Source: Clostridium carboxidivorans P7 (GTDB taxonomy: Bacteria > Bacillota > Clostridia > Clostridiales > Clostridiaceae). From it: a stretch of DNA of 64,000 nt. The stretch is from the NCBI RefSeq assembly GCF_001038625.1, contig NZ_CP011803.1:2604001-2668000 (forward strand), read 5' to 3'. Below, piece after piece: positions 63,758 to 64,000 of the stretch. Within the stretch, counting starts at the first letter, position 1. Each line of letters starts with the position of its first letter. The translations under genes were made by a program, and so were the position numbers. The notes below the pieces were generated by a model. It worked only from the letters and a program-made list of their open reading frames with translations. It ran no database searches and was not told where the DNA came from.

Positions 63758-64000
63758 TTAACAATATACTCCTATAGCTTTATCAATAAAATATTCTCTA
63801 TTAGGATACATATGTCTTCTTATTGTTTCTACTAATTGCTCAGTTCTATTAGATTTCAACAGATAATCCTTTGCTCCTATCTTTATGGCTTTTTGTACAA
63901 AATAAAAATCTTCACAAGCACTTACAAATATGATGATTTTATTTTCATCTCTATTTTTTATTAATTCTGCTGCACGTAATCCATCTAATATTGGCATTTT
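63758..64000 (-). CDS. Response-regulator receiver domain, partial (start beyond window)
   Basis: 81 residues reach the right edge without a start. The frame reads KMPILDGLRAAELIKNRDEN and then KIIIFVSACEDFYFVQKAIK, IGAKDYLLKSNR, the second half of a receiver domain (switch Ser, conserved Lys). It ends 24 residues later with no DNA-binding domain, so it is either a stand-alone receiver or a truncated regulator. Its stop is about 80 bases from riboswitch 6, which reads in the same direction. Confidence 0.75.
   Translation of the reverse strand, partial: KMPILDGLRAAELIKNRDENKIIIFVSACEDFYFVQKAIKIGAKDYLLKSNRTEQLVETIRRHMYPNREYFIDKAIGVYC

Overview
The window is AT-rich DNA from an anaerobic Firmicute, most likely a Clostridium (possibly an acetogen or solventogen; species not determinable here). 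The support is strong AGGAGG-type ribosome sites, an EtfAB/lactate-permease/lactate-dehydrogenase operon, clostridial CWB2 cell-wall proteins, c-di-GMP signalling genes and anaerobic cobalt/corrinoid genes. No rRNA, tRNA, transposase or prophage gene was seen.

Left part (1-26 kb): a minus-strand lactate-oxidation operon (etfB, etfA, lactate permease, FAD-linked 2-hydroxyacid dehydrogenase, start of an acyl-CoA dehydrogenase) with decayed crotonase and oxidase fragments just upstream. Then come mostly single genes: nitroreductase, isochorismatase-type hydrolase, TPR protein, drug exporter, chemoreceptor, HD-GYP phosphodiesterase, MocR regulator with a CGGC protein, radical SAM/B12 protein, and a DUF2975-HTH-DUF2975 cassette. 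A graveyard of malate/permease/regulator fragments follows, then a MarR-MFS-FAD oxidoreductase cluster, and a CBS-GGDEF gene followed by an apparently orphan c-di-GMP-I riboswitch. A palindromic intergenic repeat family occurs four times in the window.

Right part (27-64 kb): this is essentially a cobalamin regulon on the minus strand. Six cobalamin riboswitches, each followed by a terminator-like hairpin, are visible. They precede (i) cobK-cbiQ-cbiO-cbiM-cbiN (cobalt import and a corrin-ring step); (ii) acetolactate synthase followed without a terminator by cas5-cas6-cas8-cas7 and a small decayed CRISPR array; (iii) a ghost copy of a DUF4430 locus upstream of a TIM-barrel gene; (iv) a DUF4430 secreted protein, an alpha/alpha-toroid protein and a Big2/LRR surface protein; (v) a nine-kilobase operon with a CWB2-DUF4430 surface protein, a full ECF transporter (T, fused A-A', two S components), two membrane-anchored DUF4430 proteins and an alpha/alpha-toroid protein; (vi) a giant CWB2 surface protein.

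The most interesting system is the riboswitch-controlled surface corrinoid capture apparatus. DUF4430 is the bacterial relative of the C-terminal domain of animal transcobalamin/intrinsic factor, and the toroid proteins resemble its N-terminal domain. The locus therefore looks like a split, wall-anchored intrinsic-factor-like system feeding an ECF importer. The second is a Cas3-, Cas1- and Cas2-less type I-B Cascade that appears to lie in a B12-riboswitch operon. Functional statements are inferences from sequence; no search or experiment was run.
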